Positions 44,875 to 55,311 of a stretch of DNA of 64,000 bases are shown piece by piece. Under the pieces are notes generated by a model. That model did no database searches and was not told the origin of the DNA. It saw only the letters and a program-made list of their open reading frames with translations. This stretch comes from Achromobacter animicus (GTDB taxonomy: Bacteria > Pseudomonadota > Gammaproteobacteria > Burkholderiales > Burkholderiaceae_B): positions 682,001 to 746,000 of the forward strand of contig NZ_CADIJM010000001.1 of NCBI RefSeq assembly GCF_902859585.1. Direction: 5' to 3'. The position numbers were made by a program, and so were the translations under genes. Every line of letters starts with the position of its first letter. Position 1 is the stretch's first letter.

Positions 44875-45603
44875 TCAGGTCACGTGCTGCAGAAAGTCCT
44901 TCAAGCGCTGGCTGGGCGGATTGCTGAGCAGCTCCTCCGGCGGACCATCATGAGCGATCTTGCCGGCATCGATGAAGATCAGCCGGCTGCCGACCTTGCG
45001 CGCGAATTCCATCTCGTGCGTGACGACCACCATCGTCATCCCCTCCTCGGCCAGGTCGCGCATGACCTTCAGCACTTCGTGACGCAGCTCGGGATCCAGC
45101 GCAGACGTGGGCTCGTCGAACAGCATCAGCTTGGGCATGATCGCCAGCGCGCGGGCAATTGCCACACGCTGCTGCTGCCCCCCGGACAGTTCCGAAGGGT
45201 AGTGATTCATGCGTTCGGCCAGACCCACCTTTGCCAGCAACCCCTGAGCAAGCTGACGGGCCTCGTCTCGGCTCTGGCCCCGGGTGTGGACGGGTCCGAA
45301 CATGACGTTTTCCAGTGCCGTCATCTGCGGGAACAGATTGAACTGCTGGAACACCATGCCCGCCTCGCGCCGGATCTCGCGTACGGTGGCCGGGTCGCCT
45401 TTCACACTGAGGCCATCGACCAGCAGGTCGCCGTCGTTGATCGTTTCCAGCACGTTGATGCAACGCAGGAAAGTGGACTTGCCCGAGCCTGAAGGCCCGA
45501 CCACCACCACGACCTCGCCAGCATCGATGTTGAGCGAGATGCCGTTCAGCACCGTCGAGTCGCCAAAGCGTTTGGTGACGTTATGAAATTCAACCATGCT
45601 CAT
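44875..45603 (-). CDS. Polar amino-acid ABC transporter, ATP-binding protein (GlnQ-like)
   Basis: The 242-aa protein has Walker [11 protein letters not shown]-loop FQQFNLFPQ, signature [16 protein letters not shown] and Walker [15 protein letters not shown], as in GlnQ/HisP-type ATPases. Its start overlaps the permease stop by ATGA. It energises uptake through the two genes upstream. The precise substrate (glutamine, glutamate, aspartate or other polar amino acid) cannot be told. Confidence 0.93.
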   Translation of the reverse strand: MSMVEFHNVTKRFGDSTVLNGISLNIDAGEVVVVVGPSGSGKSTFLRCINVLETINDGDLLVDGLSVKGDPATVREIRREAGMVFQQFNLFPQMTALENVMFGPVHTRGQSRDEARQLAQGLLAKVGLAERMNHYPSELSGGQQQRVAIARALAIMPKLMLFDEPTSALDPELRHEVLKVMRDLAEEGMTMVVVTHEMEFARKVGSRLIFIDAGKIAHDGPPEELLSNPPSQRLKDFLQHVT

Positions 45604-46256
45604 ATGATGCGCATCCTCTTTTCGACCAGATGCAGGGTCAACGCCATCAGCCCCGTGAGGATCAGATAGATGATCGCCACGGCGGACCAGATTTCGACCG
45701 CCCGGAAATTGCTGGCCATGATTTCCTGCCCTTGACGGGTCAGTTCCGCCACGCCGATCACGATGAACAGCGACGAATCCTTAAGGCTGATGATGCACTG
45801 GTTGCCCAGGGGCGGAATCATGCGCCGGAACGCAACGGGACCAATGATGTGCAGCAGGATCTTGTGAAACGGCAGGCCCATCGCCTGCCCTGCTTCCTTC
45901 AGGCCCTTATGGACCGACAGCAGCGCCCCCCGCACGATCTCCGAGATGTACGCCCCCGAATTGATGATGAGGGTGGCGATCGCCGCGAATTCGGCGTCGA
46001 CCCGGATGTCTGCCAGCAGCGGCAGCGCAAAGTAGATGAACATGACCTGCACCACGATCGGCGTGCCGCGGATGACCGCGACATAGACCTGCGCGATGCC
46101 CGACAAGATCGCGTTCCCGTAGGCCCGCGTCACGCCCGACAGCGCCCCGAGCAGAAAGCCGCCCGCCAGGCCCCAGAACGTGATCTTGATGGTCATGAGC
46201 GTACCCGTCAGCAGATTGGGTAACGCTTCCTCGATGACAGCCCAGTCAAACTCCAC
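45600..46256 (-). CDS. Polar amino-acid ABC transporter, permease (GlnP-like)
   Basis: The 218-aa protein has about five membrane segments and the HisM/GlnP-family loop ([21 protein letters not shown]) that docks the ATPase. It is one permease gene, so a homodimer is likely. A hairpin GGTGGC-GCTT-GCCACC (46323-46338) lies in the 165-nt gap after the binding-protein gene. Confidence 0.93.
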   Translation of the reverse strand: MEFDWAVIEEALPNLLTGTLMTIKITFWGLAGGFLLGALSGVTRAYGNAILSGIAQVYVAVIRGTPIVVQVMFIYFALPLLADIRVDAEFAAIATLIINSGAYISEIVRGALLSVHKGLKEAGQAMGLPFHKILLHIIGPVAFRRMIPPLGNQCIISLKDSSLFIVIGVAELTRQGQEIMASNFRAVEIWSAVAIIYLILTGLMALTLHLVEKRMRII

Positions 46257-46421
46257 GATCTTCCCCCTATGGCGCGCAGCGGCGCGCCCGCATCATGGCG
46301 GACGCGCCTCGCGGTCGGGAGCGGTGGCGCTTGCCACCACCGAATCCGGCAACGCGCCGGACCCGGTCCTTCACCGCGGCTTACACGGCGCGTCCGTGAA
46401 AAGTGCCGCTTGGCGAGCCGG

Positions 46422-47174
46422 TCAGGGCTTCTTGCCGAACCACTTGGTGTAGATCGCGTCGTATTCGCCGCTGGCCTTCAGGTTGGCGAGCGCCTTGTTG
46501 ACCTCGGGGACCAGTTCGCTGCCCTTCGGGAAGGCAATGCCGTAGAAGTCGCCGCTCTTGACCGAGCCGACCACCTTCACGCGGCCCTTGCCGGCCGTAT
46601 TGGCGTAATACTGGACGTTCGGCGTGTCGTGGACGGCGGCATCGACCCGGCCGGTAGCCAGTTCAAGGTACGCGTTGTCGATGTTGGGGAACAGCTTGAG
46701 CTTGGCGTCCGGCACCTGGGCCTTCAGGAAGTCCACGGTCGCGGTGCCCGTCTTGACGGCGACGGTCTTGCCGGCCAGGGACTTGGCGTCCTTGATGTCG
46801 GTGTTCTTTTCGCCCACCAGGATAGCCAGGCCGCTTTCGTAGTAGGGATCCGAGAAGTCGATGACCTTCTTGCGGTCGTCGCGGATCGTGATGCCCGCAA
46901 GCGCGGCGTCGATGTTCTTGGTCTGCAGGCCGGGAATGATGCCGGCGAAGTCCATCGGTTGCAGCTTGTACTTGAGGTTGAGTTCCTTCGCGATGGCCGC
47001 CCACAGGTCGACGTCGAAGCCGACGTACGTGTTGCCCTGCTTGAATTCGAACGGCACGAAAGCGGTATCGGTGGCCACCACCAATTCCCTGCCCTGGGCC
47101 TGAGCGGCCGACGCGGCGCCGAACAGGGTCAGGGACAGGCCCACCATAGCGGCGGCGACTTTACGTTTGATCAT
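46422..47174 (-). CDS. Polar amino-acid ABC transporter, periplasmic binding protein (GlnH-like)
   Basis: The start is ATG 47174 ([12 protein letters not shown]) with an AGGAG box. The 250-aa precursor has a signal peptide ending AQAQGRE and a family-3 solute-binding domain ([53 protein letters not shown]), very like glutamine-binding proteins. The upstream reading frame to 47480 is not part of the protein. Confidence 0.93.
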   Translation of the reverse strand: MIKRKVAAAMVGLSLTLFGAASAAQAQGRELVVATDTAFVPFEFKQGNTYVGFDVDLWAAIAKELNLKYKLQPMDFAGIIPGLQTKNIDAALAGITIRDDRKKVIDFSDPYYESGLAILVGEKNTDIKDAKSLAGKTVAVKTGTATVDFLKAQVPDAKLKLFPNIDNAYLELATGRVDAAVHDTPNVQYYANTAGKGRVKVVGSVKSGDFYGIAFPKGSELVPEVNKALANLKASGEYDAIYTKWFGKKP

Positions 47175-47342
47175 GAAACTCTCCTCTTGGGGAGCGCCAG
47201 GCACCCCGGGCTTGTTGTAAGGGCATGATTCCTGGGCCGCGCCGGGTTCGCCGGCGCAACTTATCGACGATCTTAACGCATCGGATGGAGCCCGGCGGAA
47301 CGGCAGACCCCGTACAATCCGCGAGACATCCGGAGGTTTTCG

Positions 47343-48377
47343 ATGGCCTGCAAATACGTACGCATCGCTGGAAACCGCCGCCAGGTCGGCGTGGCGCTGG
47401 GCAAGCTGGCCCGTCCCATCATGGGGTCCTATCTGGAACAGAGCGGCACCTGGGAAGCCCTGCGGCCGTGGCGCGGTCATCCTTTCGTCGACGAGCTGGC
47501 GCAGCAGACGCAGGCCGCCCTGCCCGAGATCTGGGATGAATTCGAAGGTTTGGCCGAAGGCCTGCGCATGCCGCTCAAGGACGTGCTGCTATGGCATTGC
47601 CGCGGCGATCTGCTGCACAGCACCACGGATGGCTGCACGTCGGCCGCCCTGCGCACCGCCGACGGCACGCGCTGGATCGGTCACAACGAGGACGGCGACC
47701 CCTATCTGTATGGCCGCTGCCATCTGGTGGACGTGGCGCTGGACGACGCGCCGGGTTATCTCAGCTTCTATTACCCGGGTTCCCTGCCCGGCCACACCTT
47801 CGCCGCCAATCGCGTGGGCCTGGTGCAAACCATCAACAACCTGCGTACCCGGCAGCGCCATGCGGGCGTGCCCCGCATGTTCGCGGCGCGCGCGGTCCTG
47901 GACTGCACGACGCTGGACGAGGCGGTGGCGCTGCTGCACGACCTGCCCCACGCCGGCGGTTTTCATCACACGCTGGGCGCGGCGTCGGACCCACGCCTGC
48001 TCAGCGCCGAGGTCACGCCGGGTTCGGTGTCCATTCAGGAGATCGGCCGGCGCTACGGCCACGCCAACCACATGGTGCACGCGGCCACCCGCGGCCAGGC
48101 GCAGATCGTCACCGATTCGTCGCGGGCGCGGCAGAACCGGATCGAAGGCCTGGTGGATGGATGGCTACCGGAATCGGGCAGCGCCGACATGCTGGCTGCC
48201 CTGCTGGATACCGAGGGCAAGCTGCCGATCCTGCGGACCGCCAAGGACGATCCCGACGACGAGAACACCTTGGCGACGGCGATGTTCGAAATAACCGATG
48301 AGGCGGTCGTCCTGCGCGTCTACGACCGTAAGGCACGCGCCGATATCGCGCTGGACGTGATGTCCGATCCCGAGTGA
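47343..48377 (+). CDS. C45-type autoproteolytic acyltransferase/hydrolase
   Basis: The 344-aa protein has the DGCTS sequence (96-100) of the penicillin acyltransferase-like C45 peptidase family, in which cleavage before the cysteine (here C98) exposes an N-terminal nucleophile. [29 protein letters not shown] gives the conserved context including the N-E-D segment. GGAGG is 6 nt before the ATG. The natural substrate of bacterial relatives is mostly unknown; amide or lactam hydrolysis is plausible. It is convergent with the 5-oxoprolinase/hydantoinase gene. Confidence 0.87.
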   Translation: MACKYVRIAGNRRQVGVALGKLARPIMGSYLEQSGTWEALRPWRGHPFVDELAQQTQAALPEIWDEFEGLAEGLRMPLKDVLLWHCRGDLLHSTTDGCTSAALRTADGTRWIGHNEDGDPYLYGRCHLVDVALDDAPGYLSFYYPGSLPGHTFAANRVGLVQTINNLRTRQRHAGVPRMFAARAVLDCTTLDEAVALLHDLPHAGGFHHTLGAASDPRLLSAEVTPGSVSIQEIGRRYGHANHMVHAATRGQAQIVTDSSRARQNRIEGLVDGWLPESGSADMLAALLDTEGKLPILRTAKDDPDDENTLATAMFEITDEAVVLRVYDRKARADIALDVMSDPE

Positions 48378-48390
48378 TCGGGACCGGACA
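48361..48390. terminator. Strong hairpin overlapping the end of the C45 gene
   Basis: TGTCCG (48361-48366) pairs with CGGACA (48385-48390) and TCCCGA (48368-48373) with TCGGGA (48378-48383) around a GTGA loop, with one internal mismatch. The stem includes the C45 stop codon and separates it from the convergent gene ending at 48403. It has no T-tract. Confidence 0.65.
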
Positions 48391-48402
48391 TCCTGGCGTG
48401 CA

Positions 48403-51400
48403 TCACTGCGCGCCGTAACCGCCGCCTCCGGGCGTTTCCACCACGAAGACATCGCCTGGACGCAGTTGCGCGCTGTCCTGCGGACCGAGTTCCTCGATGG
48501 TGCCGTCCACGCGTTCAACCGTGTTGCGGCCCATGGCGCCCGGCTCGCCGCCCGCCAGACCAAACGGCGCGTAACGCCGGTTGTTCGACAGGATGGCCGC
48601 GGTCATGTGTTCCAGGAAGCGGATGCGGCGTATGCCGCCGTCGCCGCCGGGATACCGGCCCTTGCCGCCCGAGCCCTTACGAATCTCGTAGGACTCCAGA
48701 CGGACCGGGAAGCGGAACTCCAGCACTTCCGGATCGGTCAGGCGCGAGTTGGTCATGTGCGCCTGAACGACCGACGTACCCGCAAACCCTTCGTCGTGGG
48801 GACCCGCCGCATCGATGCGCACCGGACCCGCACCCGTGCCGCCCGAGATGGTCTCGTAGTACTGATGGCGCGCGTTGCCGAACGTGAAGTTGTTCATGGT
48901 GCCCTGGCTGGCGGCCAGCACGCCCAGCGCGCCATACAGCGCATTGACGATGCACATGGACGTTTCCACGTTGCCCGCGACCACCGAAGCCGGCGGGTTC
49001 GGACGCAGCATCGAGCCTTCCGGCACGATGATGGACAGCGGCACCAGGCAGCCGTCGTTCAGCGGGATGTCGTCGTTGACCATCGTGCGGAACACATACA
49101 GCACGGCGGCCACGGCGATCGCGCCCGGCGCGTTGAAGTTGTTGTCCAGCTGCGCCGAGGTGCCCGTAAAGTCGACCACCGCGCTGCGCGCTTCGGTGTC
49201 CACCCGCACGGCCACGCGAATCACCGCGCCGTTGTCCAGCGGGTACTCGTAGCTGCCGTCCTTCAGCACCGAGATCACGCGGCGCACGGCCTCTTCGGCG
49301 TTGTCCTGCACGTGGCCCATGTAGGCGCGCACGACATCCAGGCCGAAGTGATCGCACATGCGCAAGAGTTCCTGCACGCCCTTTTCGTTGGCGGCGATCT
49401 GCGCGTGCATGTCGGCGATGTTCTGATCCGGGTTGCGCGCCGGCCAGCGGCCCGATCCCAGGATCCCGCGCGCGGCCGCTTCGCGGAACTCGCCGTCCTT
49501 GACGAGCTGGAAGTTCGTGAACAGCACGCCTTCGTCTTCGACCGTCTTGGAATCCGGCGGCATCGAGCCGGGCGTGGTGCCGCCGATGTCGGCGTGGTGG
49601 CCGCGCGATCCCACGTAGAACAGGATCTCGCGCCCCGCCTTGTCGAACACCGGCGTGATGACCGTGACGTCAGGCAAGTGCGTGCCGCCGTGGTACGGAT
49701 CGTTCACGACGTACGCGTCGCCGGGCATCATCTTGCCGGCATTGGCGTTCATGACCGTGCGCACGGACTCGCCCATGGAACCCAGGTGCACCGGCATGTG
49801 CGGCGCGTTGGCGATCAGGCGGGCCTGCGCGTCGAAGATGGCGCAAGAGAAGTCCAGGCGTTCCTTGATGTTGACCGAGTACGCCGTGTTCTGCAGGCGG
49901 TAGCCCATCTGCTCGGCGATCGACATGAAGAGGTTGTTGAAGACCTCGAGCATGACAGGATCCGCCTGCGTGCCGACCTTGCGCTGCTCGCGGCGCGCTT
50001 CCACGCGGCGGATCACGAAGTGATCCTGCGCCGTCAGTTCGGCCTGCCAGCCGGGCTCGACGACCGTGGTCTGGTTGGGCTCGGAAATGATCGCGGGGCC
50101 TGCAACGACATCGCCGCCGGCCATGTCCTCACGCACGTAAAGCGGCGTGTCGCGCCAGGCGCCGGCGCTGTACATGCTGACCACGCGGCGGGCTGTCAGC
50201 GCGCCTTCGCGGGTGCGCGACGTGGACGCTTCGCCAACGCGCTCACCGCCGCCCGTCGCCTCGACCGAGATGGTCTCGACCACGAGTTCGCGGTTGGGCA
50301 TCAGGAATGAATAGCGCTGGCGGTAGGCGGCTTCGAAGTCGCGGCGCGCCTGATCCAGGTCCGAGTACGCCACTTCCAGCGCGGTGTCGGTGCCGCGGTA
50401 CTTCAGGTGCAGGCGGCGCTGCACCGTGATGTCGGCTTCGGCGACGTGCTGGCGGCGCAGTTCGCCGACCGCCTGGCCCGCCAGAACATCCAGTTCGTCC
50501 TTCAACTCGCCCATCAGGCTCGCGTCCAGCACCTTCTCGACCGTCTTCTGGCGCATGTCGGTCTGATCGGCCAGGCCCATGCCGTAGGCCGACAGCACGC
50601 CGCCCAGCGGGTGCGCGAACACTGTCGTCATACCCAACGCGTCGGCCACCAGGCAGGCGTGCTGCCCGCCAGCGCCGCCGAACACGGTCAGCGCGTATTC
50701 GGTGACATCATGGCCGCGCTGCACCGAGATGCGCTTGATGGCTTCGGCCATGTTGCCCACGGCGATCTCGAGAAAGCCTTCGGCAAGCTGCTCGGGCGAC
50801 ATCTCGCGGCCCGTGGCGGCGCGCACTTCATCAGCCATGGCCGAAAAGCGTTCGACCACGGCGTCGCGGTCCAGGGCCTCGTTGGCATCGGGTCCGAACA
50901 CCTTGGGGAAGAAATCGGGCTGGATCTTGCCCAGGAGGACGTTGCAGTCCGTCACCGCCAGCGGACCGCCGCGGCGATAGCACGCCGGTCCCGGATTGGC
51001 GCCCGCGGAATCGGGACCGACGCGCAGCCGCGCGCCGTCGAAATGCAGGATCGAACCGCCACCGGCTGCGACCGTATGGATGCTCATCATCGGCGCGCGC
51101 ATGCGCACGCCGGCCACCTGGGTTTCGAATTCTCGTTCGAACTCGCCCGCGTAATGCGACACGTCGGTGGACGTGCCGCCCATGTCAAAGCCGATCACCT
51201 TCGGGAAACCGGCGATCTCACTGGTGCGCACCATGCCGACGATGCCGCCGGCCGGGCCCGAGAGAATTGCGTCCTTGCCGCGGAAGCGGTGCGCGTCGGT
51301 CAGGCCGCCGCTGGACTGCATGAACATGAGCCGGATACCCGGCAGTTCGCCGGCCACCTGATCGACGTAGCGCTTCAGGATGGGCGACAGGTAGGCGTCC

Positions 51401-52026
51401 ACCACGGTCGTGTCGCCGCGCGAGACGAACTTGATCAGCGGGCTGACCTCGTGCGAGACAGACACCTGGGTAAAGCCGATCTCGTTGGCGATGCGCGCGA
51501 CCTGCTGTTCGTGGCCGGTGGCGTGCCAGGCGTGCATGAAGACGATGGCGACCGCGCGGATGCCGCTGTCGTATGCGGCCTGCATGTCGCGGCGCAGCGC
51601 GGCTTCGTCCAGCGGCTGAATGACCTCGCCGTCCGCGGCGACGCGCTCGTCCGCCTCTACCACGGATTCGTACAGCATCTCGGGCAGCAGCACATTGCGG
51701 TCGAAAAGCCGCGGGCGGTTCTGGTAGGCGATGCGCAGCGCATCGCGGAAACCGCGCGTCGTGACGAGCAAGGTGCGTTCGCCCTTGCGCTCGAGCAGCG
51801 CGTTGGTGGCCACCGTGGTGCCCATCTTCACGCACTCGACCTGGTCGACGGGCACCGGCTGGCCGGGTGCGATGCCCAGCAGCTTGCGGATGCCGGCCAC
51901 TGCGGCGTCGCGGTACTGCTCGGGGTTTTCCGACAGCATCTTTGCGGTGGTGGTCGTGCCATCGGGACGGCGCGCCACGATGTCGGTGAAGGTGCCCCCA
52001 CGGTCAATCCAGAATTGCCACTTCAT
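48403..52026 (-). CDS. Fused HyuA-HyuB hydantoinase/5-oxoprolinase
   Basis: The start is ATG 52026 ([15 protein letters not shown]), giving 1207 aa. The N-terminal half is the HyuA/ATPase fold ([24 protein letters not shown]), the C-terminal half HyuB (about residue 700 on: [37 protein letters not shown], ending [15 protein letters not shown]). The fusion and length match eukaryotic-type 5-oxoprolinase, which opens 5-oxo-L-proline to glutamate with ATP. Hydantoins are an alternative substrate. A MarR-type regulator lies 88 nt upstream on the same strand. Confidence 0.92.
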   Translation of the reverse strand: MKWQFWIDRGGTFTDIVARRPDGTTTTAKMLSENPEQYRDAAVAGIRKLLGIAPGQPVPVDQVECVKMGTTVATNALLERKGERTLLVTTRGFRDALRIAYQNRPRLFDRNVLLPEMLYESVVEADERVAADGEVIQPLDEAALRRDMQAAYDSGIRAVAIVFMHAWHATGHEQQVARIANEIGFTQVSVSHEVSPLIKFVSRGDTTVVDAYLSPILKRYVDQVAGELPGIRLMFMQSSGGLTDAHRFRGKDAILSGPAGGIVGMVRTSEIAGFPKVIGFDMGGTSTDVSHYAGEFEREFETQVAGVRMRAPMMSIHTVAAGGGSILHFDGARLRVGPDSAGANPGPACYRRGGPLAVTDCNVLLGKIQPDFFPKVFGPDANEALDRDAVVERFSAMADEVRAATGREMSPEQLAEGFLEIAVGNMAEAIKRISVQRGHDVTEYALTVFGGAGGQHACLVADALGMTTVFAHPLGGVLSAYGMGLADQTDMRQKTVEKVLDASLMGELKDELDVLAGQAVGELRRQHVAEADITVQRRLHLKYRGTDTALEVAYSDLDQARRDFEAAYRQRYSFLMPNRELVVETISVEATGGGERVGEASTSRTREGALTARRVVSMYSAGAWRDTPLYVREDMAGGDVVAGPAIISEPNQTTVVEPGWQAELTAQDHFVIRRVEARREQRKVGTQADPVMLEVFNNLFMSIAEQMGYRLQNTAYSVNIKERLDFSCAIFDAQARLIANAPHMPVHLGSMGESVRTVMNANAGKMMPGDAYVVNDPYHGGTHLPDVTVITPVFDKAGREILFYVGSRGHHADIGGTTPGSMPPDSKTVEDEGVLFTNFQLVKDGEFREAAARGILGSGRWPARNPDQNIADMHAQIAANEKGVQELLRMCDHFGLDVVRAYMGHVQDNAEEAVRRVISVLKDGSYEYPLDNGAVIRVAVRVDTEARSAVVDFTGTSAQLDNNFNAPGAIAVAAVLYVFRTMVNDDIPLNDGCLVPLSIIVPEGSMLRPNPPASVVAGNVETSMCIVNALYGALGVLAASQGTMNNFTFGNARHQYYETISGGTGAGPVRIDAAGPHDEGFAGTSVVQAHMTNSRLTDPEVLEFRFPVRLESYEIRKGSGGKGRYPGGDGGIRRIRFLEHMTAAILSNNRRYAPFGLAGGEPGAMGRNTVERVDGTIEELGPQDSAQLRPGDVFVVETPGGGGYGAQ

Positions 52027-52114
52027 AGGTGTCCTTGAAAACAAGAGACCGCCGGAGCGCGTTCGGCCACGGTCGGGTTGCTGACAGATCGGGGCGTTGC
52101 CCCGCATGTTGGGT

Positions 52115-52627
52115 TCAGAGAGATGTCGCGGCGCGGGCCGCCTGGTCGTACAGGCCGGACAGCGCGCGCAGCGTGTGCGCCAGTTGCCGGCTGAATTCCA
52201 GACCACCGCCGCCGCCCGGGCCATCCAGGCCGGCGGTCAGGCATTGCTCGCGGATTTCGCCGTAGCGCTTGAGAATCGCCGCGCCCTCGGGCGTGACGCT
52301 GTAGAAGACTTCCTTGCTGCTGCGTTCGCCACGGACCACGCCCAGCCGATCCAATTTCTTTAGCGCATAGCTGACGATGTGGGTGTCTTCGACGTTGAGC
52401 GTGAAGCAGATGTCGGCCAGCTTCTTGGGCCGCTCGCGGTGGTAGACGTGGTGAAACACCATCACATCAGTGGGCGTCAGATCGGGCAGGCCTGCGGCCG
52501 CCATGCACCGCACCGTCCAGCGGTCGAATGCGTGGCTGGCGATCATGAGGCCGAACTCCACCTCGGATAGATCGGGCGCGCTGCCGCCGGCAAGATGCGC
52601 GGACGAGGCAATCAGAGTGGGGGTCAT
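52115..52627 (-). CDS. MarR-type winged-helix regulator upstream of the hydantoinase
   Basis: The 170-aa protein has a winged helix (about 45-115: [47 protein letters not shown]) of the predicted MarR-family group often linked to hydantoinase/oxoprolinase genes. It probably controls itself and the 1207-aa enzyme from the sigma-70 promoter at 52659-52687. There are no metal-binding cysteines. The ligand is unknown. Confidence 0.85.
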   Translation of the reverse strand: MTPTLIASSAHLAGGSAPDLSEVEFGLMIASHAFDRWTVRCMAAAGLPDLTPTDVMVFHHVYHRERPKKLADICFTLNVEDTHIVSYALKKLDRLGVVRGERSSKEVFYSVTPEGAAILKRYGEIREQCLTAGLDGPGGGGGLEFSRQLAHTLRALSGLYDQAARAATSL

Positions 52628-52658
52628 AGGGGCGGACGGCGAGGTTTAACTGAGAGAA

Positions 52659-52687
52659 ATACTAATAATTTATCTACATTTCATCAA
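52659..52687 (-). promoter_or_regulatory. Sigma-70 promoter of the MarR-hydantoinase operon
   Basis: On the minus strand: TTGATG, 17-bp spacer, TAGTAT, placing the start about 25 nt before the MarR ATG. The region is AT-rich for this genome. Confidence 0.68.
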
Positions 52688-52708
52688 TAAAAAATACTCC
52701 AACGCCAC

Positions 52709-52731
52709 AAAAAATCCCTCGTTTCGAGGGA
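52709..52731 (-). terminator. Rho-independent terminator of nudC
   Basis: TCCCTCG (52715-52721), TTT loop, CGAGGGA (52725-52731), followed on the minus strand by T6 (A6 at 52709-52714). It ends the nudC transcript 34 nt after its stop. Confidence 0.88.
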
Positions 52732-52764
52732 ATACCCCTACCGCACGGGCGGCGCCGCGGCCAT

Positions 52765-53535
52765 TTACGGCGCGGTCCACCCCATCGGCAGATTGGCCCG
52801 GATCAGCCAGCCCGCGATGGAAATACGGGCCGCGATGTCGGGCATCTCGTCACCCGGGCCGAACCAACGGGCGTCGGCGATCTCGTCTTCCTGGATGCGG
52901 ATGTCGCCTGACACGTAGTCCGCGGTGAACGCGACCATGAGCGAATGCGGGAACGGCCACGGCTGACTGCCGAAATATTGCAGATTGCCGACCTTGAGGC
53001 CGACTTCTTCGAAGACCTCGCGGTGGACCGTCTGCTCGATGCTTTCGCCGGGTTCCACAAAGCCGGCCAGCGCCGTGTAGCGCGCCGCTGGCCCATTGGC
53101 ATGGCGCGCCAGCAGGATGCTGTCGCCCTTGCGGATAAGGACCATCATGGCCGGCGAGATGCGCGGATACGCGGACAGGCCGCAGGCCGGGCAGCGCAGG
53201 CAGAATTCGTGCGCCACACGTTCGGCGGGCGTGCCGCAGGCGCCGCAAAACCGGTGAGTGCGCGCCCATTCGGCGATCTGATAGGCGCGGCCGGCCAGCG
53301 CCATGCCTTCGTCGTCGAATACGCCGAAGAGCGAACGCAGCTTCTTGAAGGCGTAGCCTTCGGGCGCTTCGAGGCCGGGGTCGACGCAGACCGTGCGATA
53401 CGGCGACCCGGTTTCCATCCAGACCGGCTGCAGAGCCGCAGCCGCCAAGCCAATGCGTTCACACAACGCCGCATCCGGCAACACGCTGGACGATGCTTCG
53501 ACCAGCAACTCATCACGGCGAAAAACGAAATTCAC
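52765..53535 (-). CDS. nudC: NAD+ diphosphatase / NAD-cap RNA hydrolase NudC
   Basis: The start is GTG 53535, with GAGGG upstream; this gives 256 aa, close to E. coli NudC (257). The zinc ribbon is C97, C100, C115 and C118, the Nudix box spans 158-179 (GFVEPGE...EEVG), and the NADH-specific SQPWPFP follows at 190-196. NudC removes NAD caps from RNA and hydrolyses NAD(H). The frame opens upstream to 53616 without NudC-like sequence. Confidence 0.93.
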   Translation of the reverse strand: MNFVFRRDELLVEASSSVLPDAALCERIGLAAAALQPVWMETGSPYRTVCVDPGLEAPEGYAFKKLRSLFGVFDDEGMALAGRAYQIAEWARTHRFCGACGTPAERVAHEFCLRCPACGLSAYPRISPAMMVLIRKGDSILLARHANGPAARYTALAGFVEPGESIEQTVHREVFEEVGLKVGNLQYFGSQPWPFPHSLMVAFTADYVSGDIRIQEDEIADARWFGPGDEMPDIAARISIAGWLIRANLPMGWTAP

Positions 53536-53828
53536 GCGACCCTCTTCACCACATCTGCGATTCCGCAATCTTAGAAGAAAAAAATGCGCGCCGGATGGCT
53601 TGCCATCAGCGCGCAACGCAAACTTCGCGGGGTCATTGAACCTTCAACCAATGAACAACAACTCCCCCTAGGAATTACCCGTAATACGGCGATTTCCCGC
53701 GCTTTGTTACCGCACAGCAACATAGAATGGCACGGCATTCAGGCGGCGCGACGCGGCGCCGCGCTTTCTTTTTTTCGCAATGCCAATCGGGTCAGACCCG
53801 TCTTCATCATTCGCAAAGAAGGACCACC

Positions 53829-54803
53829 ATGTACAAGAAAATCTCGCTGTTGACCGGCAGCATCGTCCTGGCATTCAGCGCGGGCGCACAGGCCCAGACC
53901 AAGTGGGATCTGCCCAGCGCCTACCCGGCCAGCAACTTCCACGTCGAGAACCTGACGACCTTCATCAAGGACGTCGATTCGCTGTCGCAAGGCAAGCTCA
54001 AGATCACGCTGCACAACAATGCCTCGCTGTACAAGGCGCCTGAAATCAAGCGCGCGGTGCAAGGCAACCAGGCGCAGATCGGCGAAATCCTGCTGACCAA
54101 CTTTGCCAACGAAGACCCGATCTACGAACTGGACGGCCTGCCCTTCCTGGCCACCGGCTACGACGCGTCGTTCAAGCTGTATCAGGCCCAGAAGCCGTTC
54201 CTGGAAAAGAAGCTGGCCTCGCAAGGCATGACGCTGCTGTATGCGGTGGCATGGCCGCCCCAAGGCATCTTCGCCAACAAGGACATCAAGCAGATCAACG
54301 ACATGAAGGGCCTGAAGTGGCGCGCTTATAGCCCCGTCACGGCCAAGATTGCTGAACTGGTCGGCGCGCAGCCCGTGACCGTGCAGCAGGCCGAACTGGC
54401 CCAGGCGCTCGCCACCGGCGTGATCGACTCGTACATGTCGTCGGCGTCCACCGGCTACGACACCAAGACGTACGAGTACATCAAGAAGTTCTACGACACC
54501 CAGGCCTGGCTGCCCAAGAACGCCATCATCGTGAACAAGAAGGCATTCGACGCGCTGGATCCCGCCACGCAGGAAGCGCTGAAGAAAGCCGGCGCGCAGG
54601 CCGAGGAACGCGGCTGGAAGCTGTCGCAGGAAAAGAACAAGTGGTACCAGGCCGAGCTTGCCAAGAACGGCATGGAAACGATCCAGCCCACGGTCGAGCT
54701 CAAGGAAGGCCTGAGCGTCATCGGCAAGCGCATGCTTGAAGACTGGCTCAAGAAAGCCGGTGCGGACGGCCAGGCCATGATCGACGCGTACAAGAAGCAG
54801 TGA
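53829..54803 (+). CDS. TRAP transporter, periplasmic binding protein (DctP-like)
   Basis: The start is ATG 53829 (AGGA 6 nt upstream). The 324-aa precursor has a signal peptide (ending AQAQTK) and a DctP-family domain (KWDLPSAYPASNFHVENLTTF, then LKWRAYSPVTAKIAELVGA with the conserved arginine that binds the ligand carboxylate). It captures a carboxylate for the QM permease downstream. The motif in this group resembles receptors for 2-oxo or aromatic acids, but the ligand cannot be assigned. Confidence 0.93.
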   Translation: MYKKISLLTGSIVLAFSAGAQAQTKWDLPSAYPASNFHVENLTTFIKDVDSLSQGKLKITLHNNASLYKAPEIKRAVQGNQAQIGEILLTNFANEDPIYELDGLPFLATGYDASFKLYQAQKPFLEKKLASQGMTLLYAVAWPPQGIFANKDIKQINDMKGLKWRAYSPVTAKIAELVGAQPVTVQQAELAQALATGVIDSYMSSASTGYDTKTYEYIKKFYDTQAWLPKNAIIVNKKAFDALDPATQEALKKAGAQAEERGWKLSQEKNKWYQAELAKNGMETIQPTVELKEGLSVIGKRMLEDWLKKAGADGQAMIDAYKKQ

Positions 54804-54810
54804 TATCGCC

Positions 54811-55311
54811 ATGCGCCGTTTTCTAGATAGCCTGTACGGCGCGGCCGGCCTGCTGGCCGGCCTGTGCACGATAGGTGTGCTCGTCTCGGTGCTGGCGGCG
54901 ATCATCGCCCGCCAGCTTAGCTTCAACATACCCGGCACGGACGCCTATGCCGGGTATTTCATGGCCGCTGCGGGCTTCCTTGCGCTGGCCAGCACCTTCA
55001 AGCACGGTGAACACATCCGTGTGACGCTGCTGCTCAATTCGCTGAATCCCGCTGGCAGCCGCCGTCTGGACATTTTCGCGTTGGCCGTCGGCTGCCTGCT
55101 GGCTGCCGCCTTCGCCTTCTTCAGCATCAAACTGACCTACGACTCCTGGCTGTTCAACGACGTGTCCACGTCGAACGACGCCACGCCGCTCTGGATCCCG
55201 CAAACGACCATGGCCGTCGGCACCGTCCTGTTCTTCGTCGCCCTGGTCGATGAACTGGTCCGCCGTTCGCGCGGCGTCGCCGCCGCCACTTCGCAGCAAA
55301 CCCATGAATGA
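54811..55311 (+). CDS. TRAP transporter, small permease (DctQ-like)
   Basis: The 166-aa protein has four hydrophobic segments and the DctQ pattern (LDSLYGAAGLLAGLCTIGVLV; FKHGEHIRVTLLLNSL). It starts 7 nt after the receptor gene and overlaps the large-permease start by 8 nt, so the three are one operon. Confidence 0.92.
   Translation: MRRFLDSLYGAAGLLAGLCTIGVLVSVLAAIIARQLSFNIPGTDAYAGYFMAAAGFLALASTFKHGEHIRVTLLLNSLNPAGSRRLDIFALAVGCLLAAAFAFFSIKLTYDSWLFNDVSTSNDATPLWIPQTTMAVGTVLFFVALVDELVRRSRGVAAATSQQTHE

Noticed and set aside
48466-50310. 614-aa open frame on the plus strand inside the hydantoinase gene
   Set aside because: It is antisense to strong HyuB/HyuA protein signatures; its composition (Arg/His/Ala-rich, no domain) is typical of GC-rich antisense frames.
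53728-53734. TGGCACG half-site upstream of the dctPQM operon as a sigma-54 promoter
   Set aside because: The -12 GC element is missing (TCAG at the expected place), so it does not meet the consensus.
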